Assembly (NCBI RefSeq): GCF_050749885.1
Contig: NZ_JBOIUB010000001.1
Span: 496,001 to 560,000 of the forward strand
Reading direction: 5' to 3'
DNA: 64,000 bases
Origin: Zooshikella sp050749885
Lineage (GTDB): Bacteria; Pseudomonadota; Gammaproteobacteria; Pseudomonadales; Zooshikellaceae
This document shows, piece by piece, positions 26,575 to 35,388 of this stretch. A program made the translations under genes and the position numbers. Position 1 is the stretch's first letter; the number at the start of each line of letters is the position of its first letter. Under the pieces are notes generated by a model that was not told the origin of the DNA, did no database searches, and saw only the letters and a program-made list of their open reading frames with translations.

Positions 26575-26605
26575 GATCCCCCTCATAAAAAAATTAAGGG
26601 GGATC
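26575..26605. terminator. Bidirectional hairpin between convergent genes
   Basis: GATCCCCCT pairs perfectly with AGGGGGATC around an A-rich loop. It lies between the stop of the PEP-CTERM-like gene and the stop of the minus-strand solute-binding gene. There is no long T-run after either arm, so terminator strength is uncertain. Confidence 0.55.
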
Positions 26606-26641
26606 ATACAGTCATTGTAGCATGTACTAATAGGTGAAGTA

Positions 26642-27403
26642 TTAATACTTTGAAGCGATTTTTGACATAAAATCAGTATCATCTCGTACTTTAGCAATTT
26701 CATTCCAAATAGCTTGTTGTTGCTCTCTTGCTATATTGCTCGCTTTTGAAAATGGCATAAAGTAAGACTTAGACTTTATAGGTTTTGAGCTTATTTTTAA
26801 CTTGCCTGTGTAGGTTGATTGTTTACTTAACACATTTACCACTTCTGGAATTGTAACGACTGACCCTTTATTATTTCTTAATAGCTTCTTTATATTGTTT
26901 TCATCACCAGATGCTTTATCATCAACATTTAAGCCTTCTTTTTTGAGGTCTTCAGAAATTGAATAGCCACGAGGTGCTCTAATAGGGGTGGGTAAAGATT
27001 GCAGGTTACCATCGAACTCATAATCATTTGATGTTACTGTGACCACTACATACTCAACTTGCATAACCCGGTGAGAAGATTTACTTGCCGAAGCAGCATC
27101 ATCAGGGTAATACATAAAAGAAGCACGATCTTCATTATAAGATGCTGTAGCTACTGCATCAAACTCACCTTGTTTTGCTTGGTCAAGACAACGCTTCCAG
27201 GGCAATGCTTTGAAGTTGGGTTGGTATCCCAAATTGTTGAGCGCTTTGCTTATAATATCAATATGTATACCTGCGGGAATATCCTCTTTTACCAGGGTGA
27301 AGGGATACCAAAAGTTGTTATCAGTACAAATGTTTATCTGTTTGTCCGCTAGTAAATGACCTGATATTAATATTCCTGTGAATAGTAATAAGATTTTTTT
27401 CAT
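26642..27403 (-). CDS. Periplasmic solute-binding protein (SBP_bac_3 family)
   Basis: About 253 residues, starting at the ATG at 27403 (MKKILLLFTGILISGHLLAD), which begins a proper Sec signal; the upstream in-frame ATG would put 13 residues before it. The mature protein has the family-3 pattern INICTDNNFWYPFTLV ... GIHIDIISKALNNLGY ... WKRCLDQAKQGEFDAVATASYNEDR. In related gammaproteobacteria, stand-alone members of this type bind amino acids or act as sensors or orphan receptors. No ABC permease or ATPase gene adjoins it. The ligand is not predictable. Confidence 0.82.
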   Translation of the reverse strand: MKKILLLFTGILISGHLLADKQINICTDNNFWYPFTLVKEDIPAGIHIDIISKALNNLGYQPNFKALPWKRCLDQAKQGEFDAVATASYNEDRASFMYYPDDAASASKSSHRVMQVEYVVVTVTSNDYEFDGNLQSLPTPIRAPRGYSISEDLKKEGLNVDDKASGDENNIKKLLRNNKGSVVTIPEVVNVLSKQSTYTGKLKISSKPIKSKSYFMPFSKASNIAREQQQAIWNEIAKVRDDTDFMSKIASKY

Positions 27404-27650
27404 ACGATTTAGCCAATTATTGAATGAGAGTTTGTATTCCAAGCATATTTATGTGCCTCTATTTATAGTAGCTTAAATAAAAAATTGAGTTTGCAAAAAG
27501 GTTAACTCGTAAACTAAAAAAATGTTTCTTTGATTTAATGTAAGCTTGTGAAGAAACTCATTAAAAGGGTTTGTTAGATGATAAAGTGGGGAGGTAAATA
27601 AACTGTTTAGCTAGGGCTTCACCAGAAAAATGAAACCCTAAGTATTTATA

Positions 27651-28262
27651 TTAGCTATTAATGTATTTTTCGAAAACTTCACTAAAATCTTTACGACAAT
27701 AGGCTTTGCGAGCAGAATGGAGCCAGTTGAAGGTATGTTGGTTGATTTCTTTAAACTGATCTTCGAGAGTGGTTGCGCTTGAGGAGCGATGTACTGTATT
27801 TGATGCAACTTCTATACTGCGTTCGGCGTTGCGATAATGATAGCTATTTTCTTTTTGGATAGAACTGATTGTGTACAAGGTTTTGTATAAATCTTTCAGA
27901 TGCTCAATTTGAGTTTTTTTGACATCGATTGAGTAAGGTGTACTTCCTATTGAGAATTTAATTTCGGCATCTAAGTCCACTGTACCTGCAGTTTCAAGCA
28001 GGACATCACGAATGTCGTGGTCATAATAACTAAAACGCTTTAATAATCTTTTCTTACTAAGTGCGCTCGTACCATCAAGGTGAATAAGTGCGAGGTTGGT
28101 AAAGCAATACTCATCTGTTTTTGATTTGATCAAAAAATAGATTTTTTCGCTATCTTCGTGCATGACATAATCATCAGCATCAACTTTATCAAAGTCCTGT
28201 GGATCAATGATTTCTCCAATATCACTTAATCCTAAAGCATCGGCCGCTACACGTTTGAACAT
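27651..28262 (-). CDS. Bacterial PH-domain protein
   Basis: 203 residues, cytoplasmic. The N-terminal 120 or so residues (ADALGLSDIGEII, DADDYVMHEDSEKIYFLIKS, DEYCFTNLALIHLDG) match the bacterial pleckstrin-homology family related to YvbH. The C-terminal 80 residues are helical and may mediate oligomerisation. In bacteria these domains form ring-like assemblies of unknown function. It stands alone between the solute-binding gene and repeat copy E. Confidence 0.7.
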   Translation of the reverse strand: MFKRVAADALGLSDIGEIIDPQDFDKVDADDYVMHEDSEKIYFLIKSKTDEYCFTNLALIHLDGTSALSKKRLLKRFSYYDHDIRDVLLETAGTVDLDAEIKFSIGSTPYSIDVKKTQIEHLKDLYKTLYTISSIQKENSYHYRNAERSIEVASNTVHRSSSATTLEDQFKEINQHTFNWLHSARKAYCRKDFSEVFEKYINS

Positions 28263-28427
28263 ACAATCTTCCTGAGTGATAAGTAGTCTTAAACTGTGTT
28301 ATTACATGTTAGATAAGGGTGACATACTTTATTTTGCTGAACCAGTTGTCGTGTACTAATTTGGTCAATATAGCACAAAACAAGAGTTTTAAATTTAACG
28401 ACTTAATAAGCCTTTTTCTAAAGCCTC

Positions 28428-28536
28428 TTTGTTCAAAGATCGCATAATACTCTTCGAACATGCTATGAATCCCTCCTTGGATAATTGGTTGTTTCATTTA
28501 CAGTGAACAGTTCTACGAGCGTTACTCAGCCTTACA
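28428..28536 (+). repeat. Dispersed intergenic repeat, copy E
   Basis: TTTGTTCAAAGATCGCATAA, CTCTTCGAACATGCTATGAA, CCTCCTTGGATAATTGGTTG, GAACAGTTCTACGAGCGTTA and CTCAGCCTTA follow copy A in order with many substitutions, so this is the oldest-looking full-length copy. It lies between the PH-domain gene and the response-regulator gene. Confidence 0.7.
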
Positions 28537-28557
28537 AATTATTTTTATAGGCAATTG

Positions 28558-29949
28558 CTAACTGTGATCTATATCCTGAATGCCATAGCGTTCCATCTTT
28601 TTTAACAATCCCTGACGGGATAGGCCTAATTTGCGGGCAGCATGTGTTCGGTTGCCTTGAAATTGTTGTAATGCATCAAGGATTAATCGTATCTCTAAAT
28701 GTCTTACTTGATTCTCAAGGGTTTCATCAGAGAGCTCAGGCATAGTCGTTGACGATTGAGAAAATTTATTACCATTGAGAAACTCTATATCACTTATACC
28801 GATAATGGACTGTTGAGCAATGGCGGCGACACTTTCCAGGGTATTTTTTAACTCTCGCACATTGCCTGGCCAGGATTGGGTAATAAACCAGTGTAAAGCA
28901 TTAGCATCCAGTTGTAAGGGGCGCTGGTGTTTCTGGCTGTAACGTTGTAAGAAGTGTTGAGCTAAAACCGGAATATCGTCTGGCCGGTCTGCAAGACGTT
29001 GGGTATTAATTGTAATACCTTTAAGCCGATAATAGAGATCATCACGAAAAACACCTGTGTTTACCGCACTTGGTAAATCTTTATTTGTCGCACTGATTAA
29101 ACGTATATCAATCGACACAATTTCTCTGCCACCTACGGGGTAGAATTTACCTTCCTGTAATACACGTAATAATTTGACTTGCATATTCAGTGGCATTTCA
29201 CCAATTTCATCCAAAAATAATGTGCCTTGGTGAGCTAGTGCTAAAAGACCTTGTCGATCACGATCTGCTCCAGTAAAAGCGCCTTTTTTATAGCCAAATA
29301 ATTCACTTTCCAATAATTCACTGGGGATAGCACCGCAGTGTACTGAAATAAAAGGTTGGTTTTTGCGATGACTCAACTGGTGTATGGCTTTGGCTATTAC
29401 TTCTTTACCGGTACCACTGGGACCGCTGATTAATACGGATACATCCGTAGGAGCAATTCGGCTAATAAGGTTGCGTAGCATTTCAGTGTGCTGACTAACA
29501 CCAATTAAACCCAGTACTGATTGTTGCTCAGCAAGTTGAGCTTTTAACTGTCGTACTTCATTTTCTAAGCTGCGCTTGGTTAAAGCGCGTTTGACGACAA
29601 TGGCTAACATGTCGGGATCAACAGGCTTGGCTAGAAAATCCCATGCGCCTTGTGCAATAGCGGCTAGCGCCAGTTCTCGATCTGCATGTCCAGTGAGTAC
29701 AATGACAGGGATAGAATTAATGATGCTAAGCAGTTTTAGGCCTTCTTGTGGTGTAAAAGAAGGAGGGAGTGCTAAGTCCAGTAATAGTAAACTATACGTC
29801 TTTTGTTGTAGTTGTTGCTGAGCTGACGCTATATCGTGACAGCTATCAACGTGATAGCCTGCTTGATGTAGCCATTGGCTACAAAGTTCACAAAAGGCAG
29901 GCTCATCATCAACAAGTAGAATATGTTCTAAAATAGGTTGCTCTGCCAT
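28558..29949 (-). CDS. Sigma54-dependent NtrC-type response regulator
   Basis: 463 residues. The receiver domain (1-120) has the phospho-acceptor Asp58 in LLLLDLALPP and Lys108 in AKPVD. The AAA+ domain (about 145-380) has Walker A GPSGTGKE at 176-183, the sigma54-contacting GAFTGA loop at 223-228 (intact), and Walker B LFLDEIGEM. The C-terminal Fis-type helix-turn-helix contains NRTHAARKLGLSRQGLLKKM. It should activate sigma54 promoters from distant palindromic sites when phosphorylated. The partner kinase gene lies three bases upstream. The divergent oxidase operon carries a fitting sigma54 promoter, making it the probable target. Confidence 0.92.
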   Translation of the reverse strand: MAEQPILEHILLVDDEPAFCELCSQWLHQAGYHVDSCHDIASAQQQLQQKTYSLLLLDLALPPSFTPQEGLKLLSIINSIPVIVLTGHADRELALAAIAQGAWDFLAKPVDPDMLAIVVKRALTKRSLENEVRQLKAQLAEQQSVLGLIGVSQHTEMLRNLISRIAPTDVSVLISGPSGTGKEVIAKAIHQLSHRKNQPFISVHCGAIPSELLESELFGYKKGAFTGADRDRQGLLALAHQGTLFLDEIGEMPLNMQVKLLRVLQEGKFYPVGGREIVSIDIRLISATNKDLPSAVNTGVFRDDLYYRLKGITINTQRLADRPDDIPVLAQHFLQRYSQKHQRPLQLDANALHWFITQSWPGNVRELKNTLESVAAIAQQSIIGISDIEFLNGNKFSQSSTTMPELSDETLENQVRHLEIRLILDALQQFQGNRTHAARKLGLSRQGLLKKMERYGIQDIDHS

Positions 29950-29952
29950 TTT

Positions 29953-31857
29953 TTATTCTCTACTCGCATGATCATCAAGGGTGGTGAGGGAAAATTCACA
30001 AATAAAACTACAGGGCCACTGTTCACTATGGGTGTGCCAAACATGTCCCTGGTGTGCATCCATAATTCGTCTGACGATAGCCAAACCTAAACCGCTACCA
30101 CCTTGCCGTTTACTAATAAAAGGCTGAAAAAGATGTTGTTGGATTTCATCTGGAATGGCGGGGCCATTATTATGAATCCCAAGTTGTAAAGAGTGGTTTA
30201 TTGTTTTAACTGCCGAAATATGTATTTGACCATTGGTGATATTGCGGGTAAAAGCGGCGGCATTTTCTAATAAATTAGTCAGCACTTGCTGTAGACGATG
30301 GCGGTCAGCATTTAAGGTGAGATCCGTGGCGACGTCTATGGTGATAGGTACTTGATAACGCTGTCCAATGAAATGGGCGATTGACTGACAAAAGGGATGT
30401 AATGTGAGTGGTTCTCGCTGCAATGTTAAAGGGCCTGCATAGCAAAGCATATCTGTAATTAAGTGATCAGCCCGATCAATTTGTATTTTTATATGTTGGC
30501 GGGTGGTTTGATCACATTGAGTGCTTGCCATAGCAATAATATTGAGTGGGTTACGTAACTCATGAGCCATGGCGGCAGCTAACGCACCTAATTCAACTAA
30601 ATGCTGTTCTTTTAAGCGTTGTTGGGTTTGTTCTGCCAGGTGAAGTTGTTGTTGAAGTCCACGACAACTGCTGGCTAATAATGTGCCGAACATTTCTGCT
30701 ACATGAACAGCGCCAGGTGTAGCATTTTCCCAATGTAATAAATGAAGTTGCCAACCCTCGTGATAACGTTGGCAGTACAAGGTAGGTAGCGTGATCGATG
30801 CATTAGGGTGTTCAAAGCAAATATGTACAGGCATCGTCAAATGTTTTTCTAATAAAAGCGATGCGGTTTGTTTTAAGGTGTCCCAACTACCACAGCTTTG
30901 TAATTCTGAGAGCCAATATTGGAGTGTTTGTTCGCGAAGTTGAGCTCCGGGGTAAATTAATTTTTCGGCTAAACGTTGTGCAGGTCGATAGAGTGAACTG
31001 CCAACTAATAATACAAAGGCGGAATATAGCCAGAGTTCCCAAAGGGGGATATCAGTGAATGGTTTAACCCCGAGCAAATCGGCTATTGTGGTGAATAACG
31101 TAATAAACAGTAATAATGCCAGTAAAATACATAGCCAAAATACGGCACGTACAGCCCAACGATTAACAACTACTAGCTGATAACGCACGATGCCATAGAC
31201 CAGTAGTAATACATAACTGGGAAGTAGTAGCATGGGGTAGGGAAACCAGGCTATACCCAGAGATGGCAGTACAAAGCTGCTGGCGAGTACCAGTCCCCAA
31301 CCACCCGCAATAAATAATGCCACAATTGAACGTCGTTTATTGGCACTACTAATATGCCAGCCCCAGATTAAAATAGCATGGGCCACGACACCCACCACAA
31401 TGGTATAGAACAGGTTTAACCAGCCAGCAGAGTCCAACATAATAAATGCGGGAAATACGAGCCAAGCTGGAAAGGCGGCATTTGTTGTTTTAAAACTGAT
31501 AAAGGTGACCGCCAGGGCCAGTAAATAAAGTACTGCTACTGGTGTACGTAAACGATGTTGAAGTCTTTGAGGTGAGTCACCTGGGGCTATAAACAGTAAA
31601 GCAAAGTGCAAAAAAGTCGTTGGAATAAAAGGATTCGCCAGTAACCCCAGCAGAGCTAGCTGACTTATGGCGGGGTTTGTGTGTTGAAGTAATACATGGC
31701 TACCACACCAAATAGCCATCCCTAAGCAAAATCCCCCAAGCGGTCGTAAGGCAAGATGTTCTGGTTCTTTGATACCCCAGCAAAGCCAGCTGCCAACGAC
31801 AGTACCTGCCAGTGTCGTAATCAGCATCGCTGCATTAAAAACAAGCAATAAAGACAT
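29953..31857 (-). CDS. Membrane sensor histidine kinase with 7TM-type N-terminus
   Basis: 634 residues. About eight hydrophobic helices fill residues 1-285, in the style of 7TM sensor kinases. A linker or degenerate GAF-like region follows (about 290-415). The phospho-acceptor His is in AAAMAHELRNPLNI near residue 432. ATPase boxes are N (LQQVLTNLLENAAAF) and G (KRQGGSGLGLAIVRRI). It is first in a two-gene operon with the NtrC-type regulator and divergent from the bd-oxidase operon, so a respiratory or membrane-redox signal is a reasonable guess. The N-terminal sensor layout also recalls PrsK kinases of PEP-CTERM systems, but the sequence does not show that clearly. Confidence 0.88.
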   Translation of the reverse strand: MSLLLVFNAAMLITTLAGTVVGSWLCWGIKEPEHLALRPLGGFCLGMAIWCGSHVLLQHTNPAISQLALLGLLANPFIPTTFLHFALLFIAPGDSPQRLQHRLRTPVAVLYLLALAVTFISFKTTNAAFPAWLVFPAFIMLDSAGWLNLFYTIVVGVVAHAILIWGWHISSANKRRSIVALFIAGGWGLVLASSFVLPSLGIAWFPYPMLLLPSYVLLLVYGIVRYQLVVVNRWAVRAVFWLCILLALLLFITLFTTIADLLGVKPFTDIPLWELWLYSAFVLLVGSSLYRPAQRLAEKLIYPGAQLREQTLQYWLSELQSCGSWDTLKQTASLLLEKHLTMPVHICFEHPNASITLPTLYCQRYHEGWQLHLLHWENATPGAVHVAEMFGTLLASSCRGLQQQLHLAEQTQQRLKEQHLVELGALAAAMAHELRNPLNIIAMASTQCDQTTRQHIKIQIDRADHLITDMLCYAGPLTLQREPLTLHPFCQSIAHFIGQRYQVPITIDVATDLTLNADRHRLQQVLTNLLENAAAFTRNITNGQIHISAVKTINHSLQLGIHNNGPAIPDEIQQHLFQPFISKRQGGSGLGLAIVRRIMDAHQGHVWHTHSEQWPCSFICEFSLTTLDDHASRE

Positions 31858-31994
31858 TCGTTTTCCAGAGTGAATATTCCCTTAAACAAGACTATAGAAC
31901 GTTACCCATCAACAGCGGAAATTGTTGAAAGGCATCTTAGGTCATTGCAATCAGGAGAAGTGTGAACAACGTTGACAGTTGTAAGCTTACCAAA

Positions 31995-32013
31995 CTGTAA
32001 ACGAGGTTTACAG
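31995..32013. promoter_or_regulatory. Palindrome, candidate enhancer for the NtrC-type regulator
   Basis: CTGTAAACGAGGTTTACAG is a perfect inverted repeat with eight-base arms. It lies 63-81 bases upstream of the -24 element of the sigma54 promoter, within the distance used by enhancer-binding proteins. A second palindrome, GTAAGCTTAC, sits just upstream at 31981-31990. Binding is inferred. Confidence 0.5.
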
Positions 32014-32037
32014 AGGTTGGGTTTACTTGGGTGTGTT

Positions 32038-32051
32038 TTGATGTAAATCAG
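32038..32051 (+). promoter_or_regulatory. FNR/ANR-like box
   Basis: TTGATGTAAATCAG matches the FNR/ANR consensus TTGAT-N4-ATCAA at all but the last base. bd-type oxidase operons are commonly under FNR-type oxygen control. It is located 104 bases before the first small ORF of the operon. Confidence 0.65.
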
Positions 32052-32075
32052 TGTAATCGAAGTATATGTTTTTTA

Positions 32076-32091
32076 TGGCACGATATTTGTA
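32076..32091 (+). promoter_or_regulatory. Sigma54 (-24/-12) promoter of the oxidase operon
   Basis: TGGCACGATATTTGTA fits TGGCAC-N5-TTGCA with one change in the -12 part (T for C) and exact spacing. Transcription would start near 32102, giving a leader of about 50 bases before the first small ORF. A sigma54 activator is encoded in the divergent operon. Confidence 0.65.
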
Positions 32092-32154
32092 TTAATTAAA
32101 GGTATTAAAACTTTTTAATTTATTACCGTGAAGTATAAGTTGTAGGAGAAGCAT

Positions 32155-32301
32155 ATGAGTTCTGCACTTGTGTGGCAAGACCTGCTGACCGTTGTTTGTA
32201 TTATCAGTCTGGCACTTGTTCCTGGAGGAGTTGCCCAGTGGCGTCAAGTGCTGCAAAGTCGACGCGCTGATGTTGGGGTAGGTGAGCAAGGCAGGGGGTA
32301 A
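32155..32301 (+). CDS. Small membrane protein at the head of the oxidase operon
   Basis: 48 codons: ATG after TAGGAGAA with good spacing, and stop five bases before cydA. One hydrophobic segment (LLTVVCIISLALVPGGVA, about residues 10-27) is followed by a basic, polar tail with WRQVLQSRR. It looks like a single-pass inner-membrane peptide with its C-terminus in the cytoplasm. The strong ribosome-binding site and tight spacing support expression. It is not CydX, which normally follows cydB; I know no named family for it. It could be an assembly or stability factor of the oxidase. Confidence 0.6.
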   Translation: MSSALVWQDLLTVVCIISLALVPGGVAQWRQVLQSRRADVGVGEQGRG

Positions 32302-32306
32302 TCACT

Positions 32307-33707
32307 ATGGAAATTGATGGTGCTTTGTTATCGCGTATCCAGTTTGCCTGGACAGTCAGCTTTCATATTTTATTTCCCACCGTGACGATTGGCTTAGCAA
32401 GCTATTTGGCCATTATGGAAGGCTTGTGGCTGAAAACACGCAACCCTGTTTATCGTGCACAGTTGTTCTTTTGGATTAAACCCTTTGCCGTGACCTTTGG
32501 CATGGGGGTGGTGTCTGGCATCGTTTTATCCTATGAGTTTGGTACAAACTTTAGTCAGTTTTCAATGGCAACATCAACGGTATTAGGGCCGTTGCTGACG
32601 TATGAAGTTTTAACCGCTTTTTTTCTAGAAGCAGGCTTCCTGGGCATTATGCTGTTTGGCTGGAACCGGGTCAGTGAGCGAATGCACTTTGTGGCAACGG
32701 TTATCGTGGCAATCGGTACCATTATTTCAGCATTTTGGATATTGGCGGCCAACTCATGGATGCAGACACCTGCAGGTGTAGTATTAGATAAGCATGGTGT
32801 ATTTCAGGTCGTGAGTTGGATGGAAGTGATATTCAATCCTTCATTCCCTTACCGTCTGGTACATATGCTCTTGGCTTCCTTCTTAACCGTTTCCTTCCTG
32901 ATAGCAGGGGTATCGGCTTGGCATCTACGTCAAGATCGACAGAATCCTGTGGCGCGTAAGGGGTTAAGTGTTGCGTTATGGGCTGCTTTGCTACTCGCAC
33001 CACTGCAAGCGTGGGTTGGAGACCTTCATGGACTCAATGTGCTTGAACATCAACCTATGAAAGTCGCTGCTATGGAAGGGATTTGGGATACCGAGCAAGG
33101 AGCAGGGTTACGCTTATTTGCTGTACCAGAACAACAGCAGGAAACAAACCACTTTGAAGTCAAAATCCCTTATCTGGCCAGCTTAATTTTAACTCATGAC
33201 GCAGAAGGCACATTACAAGGGTTGAAGTCTGTGCCCGCTGATGAACGACCTCCAGTCGCTGTCGTATTTTATAGTTTTCGTATTATGGTTGGCATTGGAG
33301 TGTTGATGTTATTAGCAGCAGTGATGGGTGCCTGGTTACGCTGGCGGGGTACGTTGTACACCACCCGCTGGTTTCATAAAGGGTTACAGTGGATGATACC
33401 TGCGGGTTTAGTGGCGACGCTGGCAGGTTGGTATGTTGTTGAAGTAGGGCGGCAACCTTGGTTGGTGCATGGTTTCTTAAGAACGAATGCGATGGTATCT
33501 GCACATCCTGAACAGCGGGTGCTATTCACGTTAATCCTCTTTTTGGTGGTCTACAGCCTGTTGTTTGCAGTTTATCTCTACTTTATGCGCAAGCTATTAA
33601 AACGTTTGCCTGCTATAGAGGCTCATGCTAATGAAAAAGAGCCTAGGCAGACACAATCTGCGGCATATTTGGCTACTTCATCTTCAACAACCGGCACACC
33701 ATCCTAA
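32307..33707 (+). CDS. cydA: Cytochrome bd-type quinol oxidase subunit I, cyanide-insensitive (CioA) type
   Basis: 466 residues, about nine transmembrane helices. It carries haem ligands of cytochrome bd: His20 in TVSFHILFPT and a later His in YRLVHMLLASF, with a Met in the C-terminal half. The core has GRQPWLVHGFLRT, the quinol-side signature. The periplasmic Q-loop is short, as in CioA and other cyanide-insensitive members, not long as in E. coli CydA. It oxidises quinol and reduces O2 to water in the inner membrane without pumping protons. Nine bases before cydB. Confidence 0.92.
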   Translation: MEIDGALLSRIQFAWTVSFHILFPTVTIGLASYLAIMEGLWLKTRNPVYRAQLFFWIKPFAVTFGMGVVSGIVLSYEFGTNFSQFSMATSTVLGPLLTYEVLTAFFLEAGFLGIMLFGWNRVSERMHFVATVIVAIGTIISAFWILAANSWMQTPAGVVLDKHGVFQVVSWMEVIFNPSFPYRLVHMLLASFLTVSFLIAGVSAWHLRQDRQNPVARKGLSVALWAALLLAPLQAWVGDLHGLNVLEHQPMKVAAMEGIWDTEQGAGLRLFAVPEQQQETNHFEVKIPYLASLILTHDAEGTLQGLKSVPADERPPVAVVFYSFRIMVGIGVLMLLAAVMGAWLRWRGTLYTTRWFHKGLQWMIPAGLVATLAGWYVVEVGRQPWLVHGFLRTNAMVSAHPEQRVLFTLILFLVVYSLLFAVYLYFMRKLLKRLPAIEAHANEKEPRQTQSAAYLATSSSTTGTPS

Positions 33708-33716
33708 GGAGTGATT

Positions 33717-34718
33717 ATGGACTGGGCAATTGTTTGGTTTTTATTGCTGGGTTTTGGCGTATTTATGTATGTCGTGCTGGATGGCTTTGATTTAGGGTTA
33801 GGGATTCTTTATCCCTGGTATCAGCCTGATGAGCGTCTGTTGATGATGAACAGTATTAAGCATATCTGGGATGGTAATGAAACATGGTTGGTGCTGGGAG
33901 GCGTCTTGCTCTTTGCGGCTTTTCCACCCGCCTACAGCTTAGTACTTAGCCATTTGTACCTGCCCATTATGATAATGCTTTGGGCGTTGATATTTCGTGG
34001 AGTTGCTTTTGAATACCGCTTTAAAGCAACCACCAGTAAGCATTGGTGGGATTTTGCATTTTTTGCAGGTTCTTCTATTGCAACATTTTGTCAGGGTTTA
34101 ATGCTAGGCGTATTACTGCAAGGCTTAACGCTGGAAGAGGGGCAACTCACCATAAGTTCGTGGAGTTGGTTGACGCCATTTAGCATCTTTACAGGGTTTG
34201 CGTTGATGGTGGGTTATGCCTTGCTGGGTAGTTTGTGGCTGGTATGGAAAACCTCTGGGGCGATTCAACAGCATAGCCGTGGGCTTGCACTTATTTTGTT
34301 GGCTGTCATTGCTGTTTTATTGTGTGTGGTGAGTGGTTGGTCCACGTTATTGGACGAACGCATTATGGATCGCTGGTTTAGTTTTCCTAATATACTTTGG
34401 CTAGCGCCTTTGCCTGTATTGACAGGGTATGCACTTTGGCGTGCTTGGCGTGGTTTAATGCACCCCACTGAGCGTGAATGGTTGCCTTTCGCCTGGGTAA
34501 TTGGAGTCTTTGGCTTGTCATTTATAGGTTTAGTGGTGAGTGTTTTTCCATTTTTAATTCCCTGGCAGCTTACTCTTTGGGAAGCAATCGCACCCGCTAA
34601 AAGTTTAAACTTTATCTTGCCTGGGGTTCTGGTATTAGTGCCAGTGATTTTGGCGTATACCTTGTTTGGCTATAAGGTCTTTAGCGGAAAGCTGGATACT
34701 TTAGACGGGGGGTATTAA
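33717..34718 (+). CDS. cydB: Cytochrome bd-type quinol oxidase subunit II (CioB type)
   Basis: 333 residues, about eight to nine transmembrane helices. The start is the ATG at 33717, five bases after AAGGAG (the GTG at 33711 overlaps that site). Family marks are DGFDLGLGIL near the N-terminus and WDGNETWLVLGGVLLFAAFP. It pairs with subunit I to form the oxidase. Its stop overlaps the start of a small ORF (TAATG). Confidence 0.92.
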   Translation: MDWAIVWFLLLGFGVFMYVVLDGFDLGLGILYPWYQPDERLLMMNSIKHIWDGNETWLVLGGVLLFAAFPPAYSLVLSHLYLPIMIMLWALIFRGVAFEYRFKATTSKHWWDFAFFAGSSIATFCQGLMLGVLLQGLTLEEGQLTISSWSWLTPFSIFTGFALMVGYALLGSLWLVWKTSGAIQQHSRGLALILLAVIAVLLCVVSGWSTLLDERIMDRWFSFPNILWLAPLPVLTGYALWRAWRGLMHPTEREWLPFAWVIGVFGLSFIGLVVSVFPFLIPWQLTLWEAIAPAKSLNFILPGVLVLVPVILAYTLFGYKVFSGKLDTLDGGY

Positions 34719-34852
34719 TGATGAAAAAATCGATTGAGCAACCTGCAACGGATCAGATCCAGCATCCCTGGGGGTGGTTTTTGTTGCTATACCTTGTCGG
34801 CATTAGTGGCACAACGTTGCTTGCGTATGGTGTTCGCTGGTTAATTTTCTAA
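34718..34852 (+). CDS. Small oxidase-associated membrane protein (CydX/DUF2474-like)
   Basis: 44 codons overlapping the cydB stop by one base (TAATG), hence translationally coupled. MMKKSIEQPATDQIQHPWGW leads into one transmembrane helix (FLLLYLVGISGTTLLAYGVR) ending WLIF. Length, position and the Trp at the membrane border fit the short subunits that follow CydB or CioB and stabilise the oxidase. Assignment to DUF2474 rather than CydX is from overall pattern only. Confidence 0.7.
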   Translation: MMKKSIEQPATDQIQHPWGWFLLLYLVGISGTTLLAYGVRWLIF

Positions 34853-34870
34853 CATTCTGCAATACACTAG

Positions 34871-34903
34871 TTGCTAGCTACCCAAATCAACAGTAGCTAG
34901 CAA
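34871..34903 (+). terminator. Hairpin ending the oxidase operon
   Basis: TTGCTAGCTAC pairs perfectly with GTAGCTAGCAA around an 11-base loop, 18 bases after the last small ORF. The following DNA is pyrimidine-rich but lacks a solid T-run, so it may slow or end transcription or protect the message. Confidence 0.6.
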
Positions 34904-35388
34904 GCTAACCTCTACTTTGTTTTATACAACCCCACACTGCTGTATATGTTGAGTACTTCATTTTGAAGGAAAGTCGTTTTTTTAGTTGTTTATATAGACC
35001 ATCCTAACATTTGATGGGTGTTTTCACTAAAACCATTTTTTAATGAATCTAGTCAGCAAAAGTAAACATCATAAATATACATGTTGTTTGTACACCATGT
35101 CGTAATATTGATTTTAAGTAGATACTAAACGTGCTTTCCAAAAAAAACTCGACTATTTTCATATGAAGAAAAAAATAGCCAAAATCAATGAAATTTTTTT
35201 CTTTCCTTAGCTGTCTTTAGTTGAAAGTCAATGTGAATGACTTTTTACATGTGAACAAAAAAACTGTAGCACAGCTTATTATGCCTATAAGTTAGGGTAT
35301 AAACGCTGACTTCAGCGTACTGAAAGCTTGTCTTTCTTAAAATAAGTTGAGCTGCAAATGATTAATTGCAGAGTTTAGGAACTTTATT
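34904..35388. other. Intergenic region upstream of the bufferin operon
   Basis: About 485 bases, AT-rich, no gene. The bufferin promoter must be in its right half. In other bacteria such operons are driven by an ECF sigma factor under metal stress, but I could not identify a convincing element here. AGGA at 35376-35379 serves as the ribosome-binding site of the precursor gene. Confidence 0.5.

Noticed and set aside
28309..28497. 62-codon minus-strand ORF
   Set aside because: Overlaps repeat copy E and has no credible start region.
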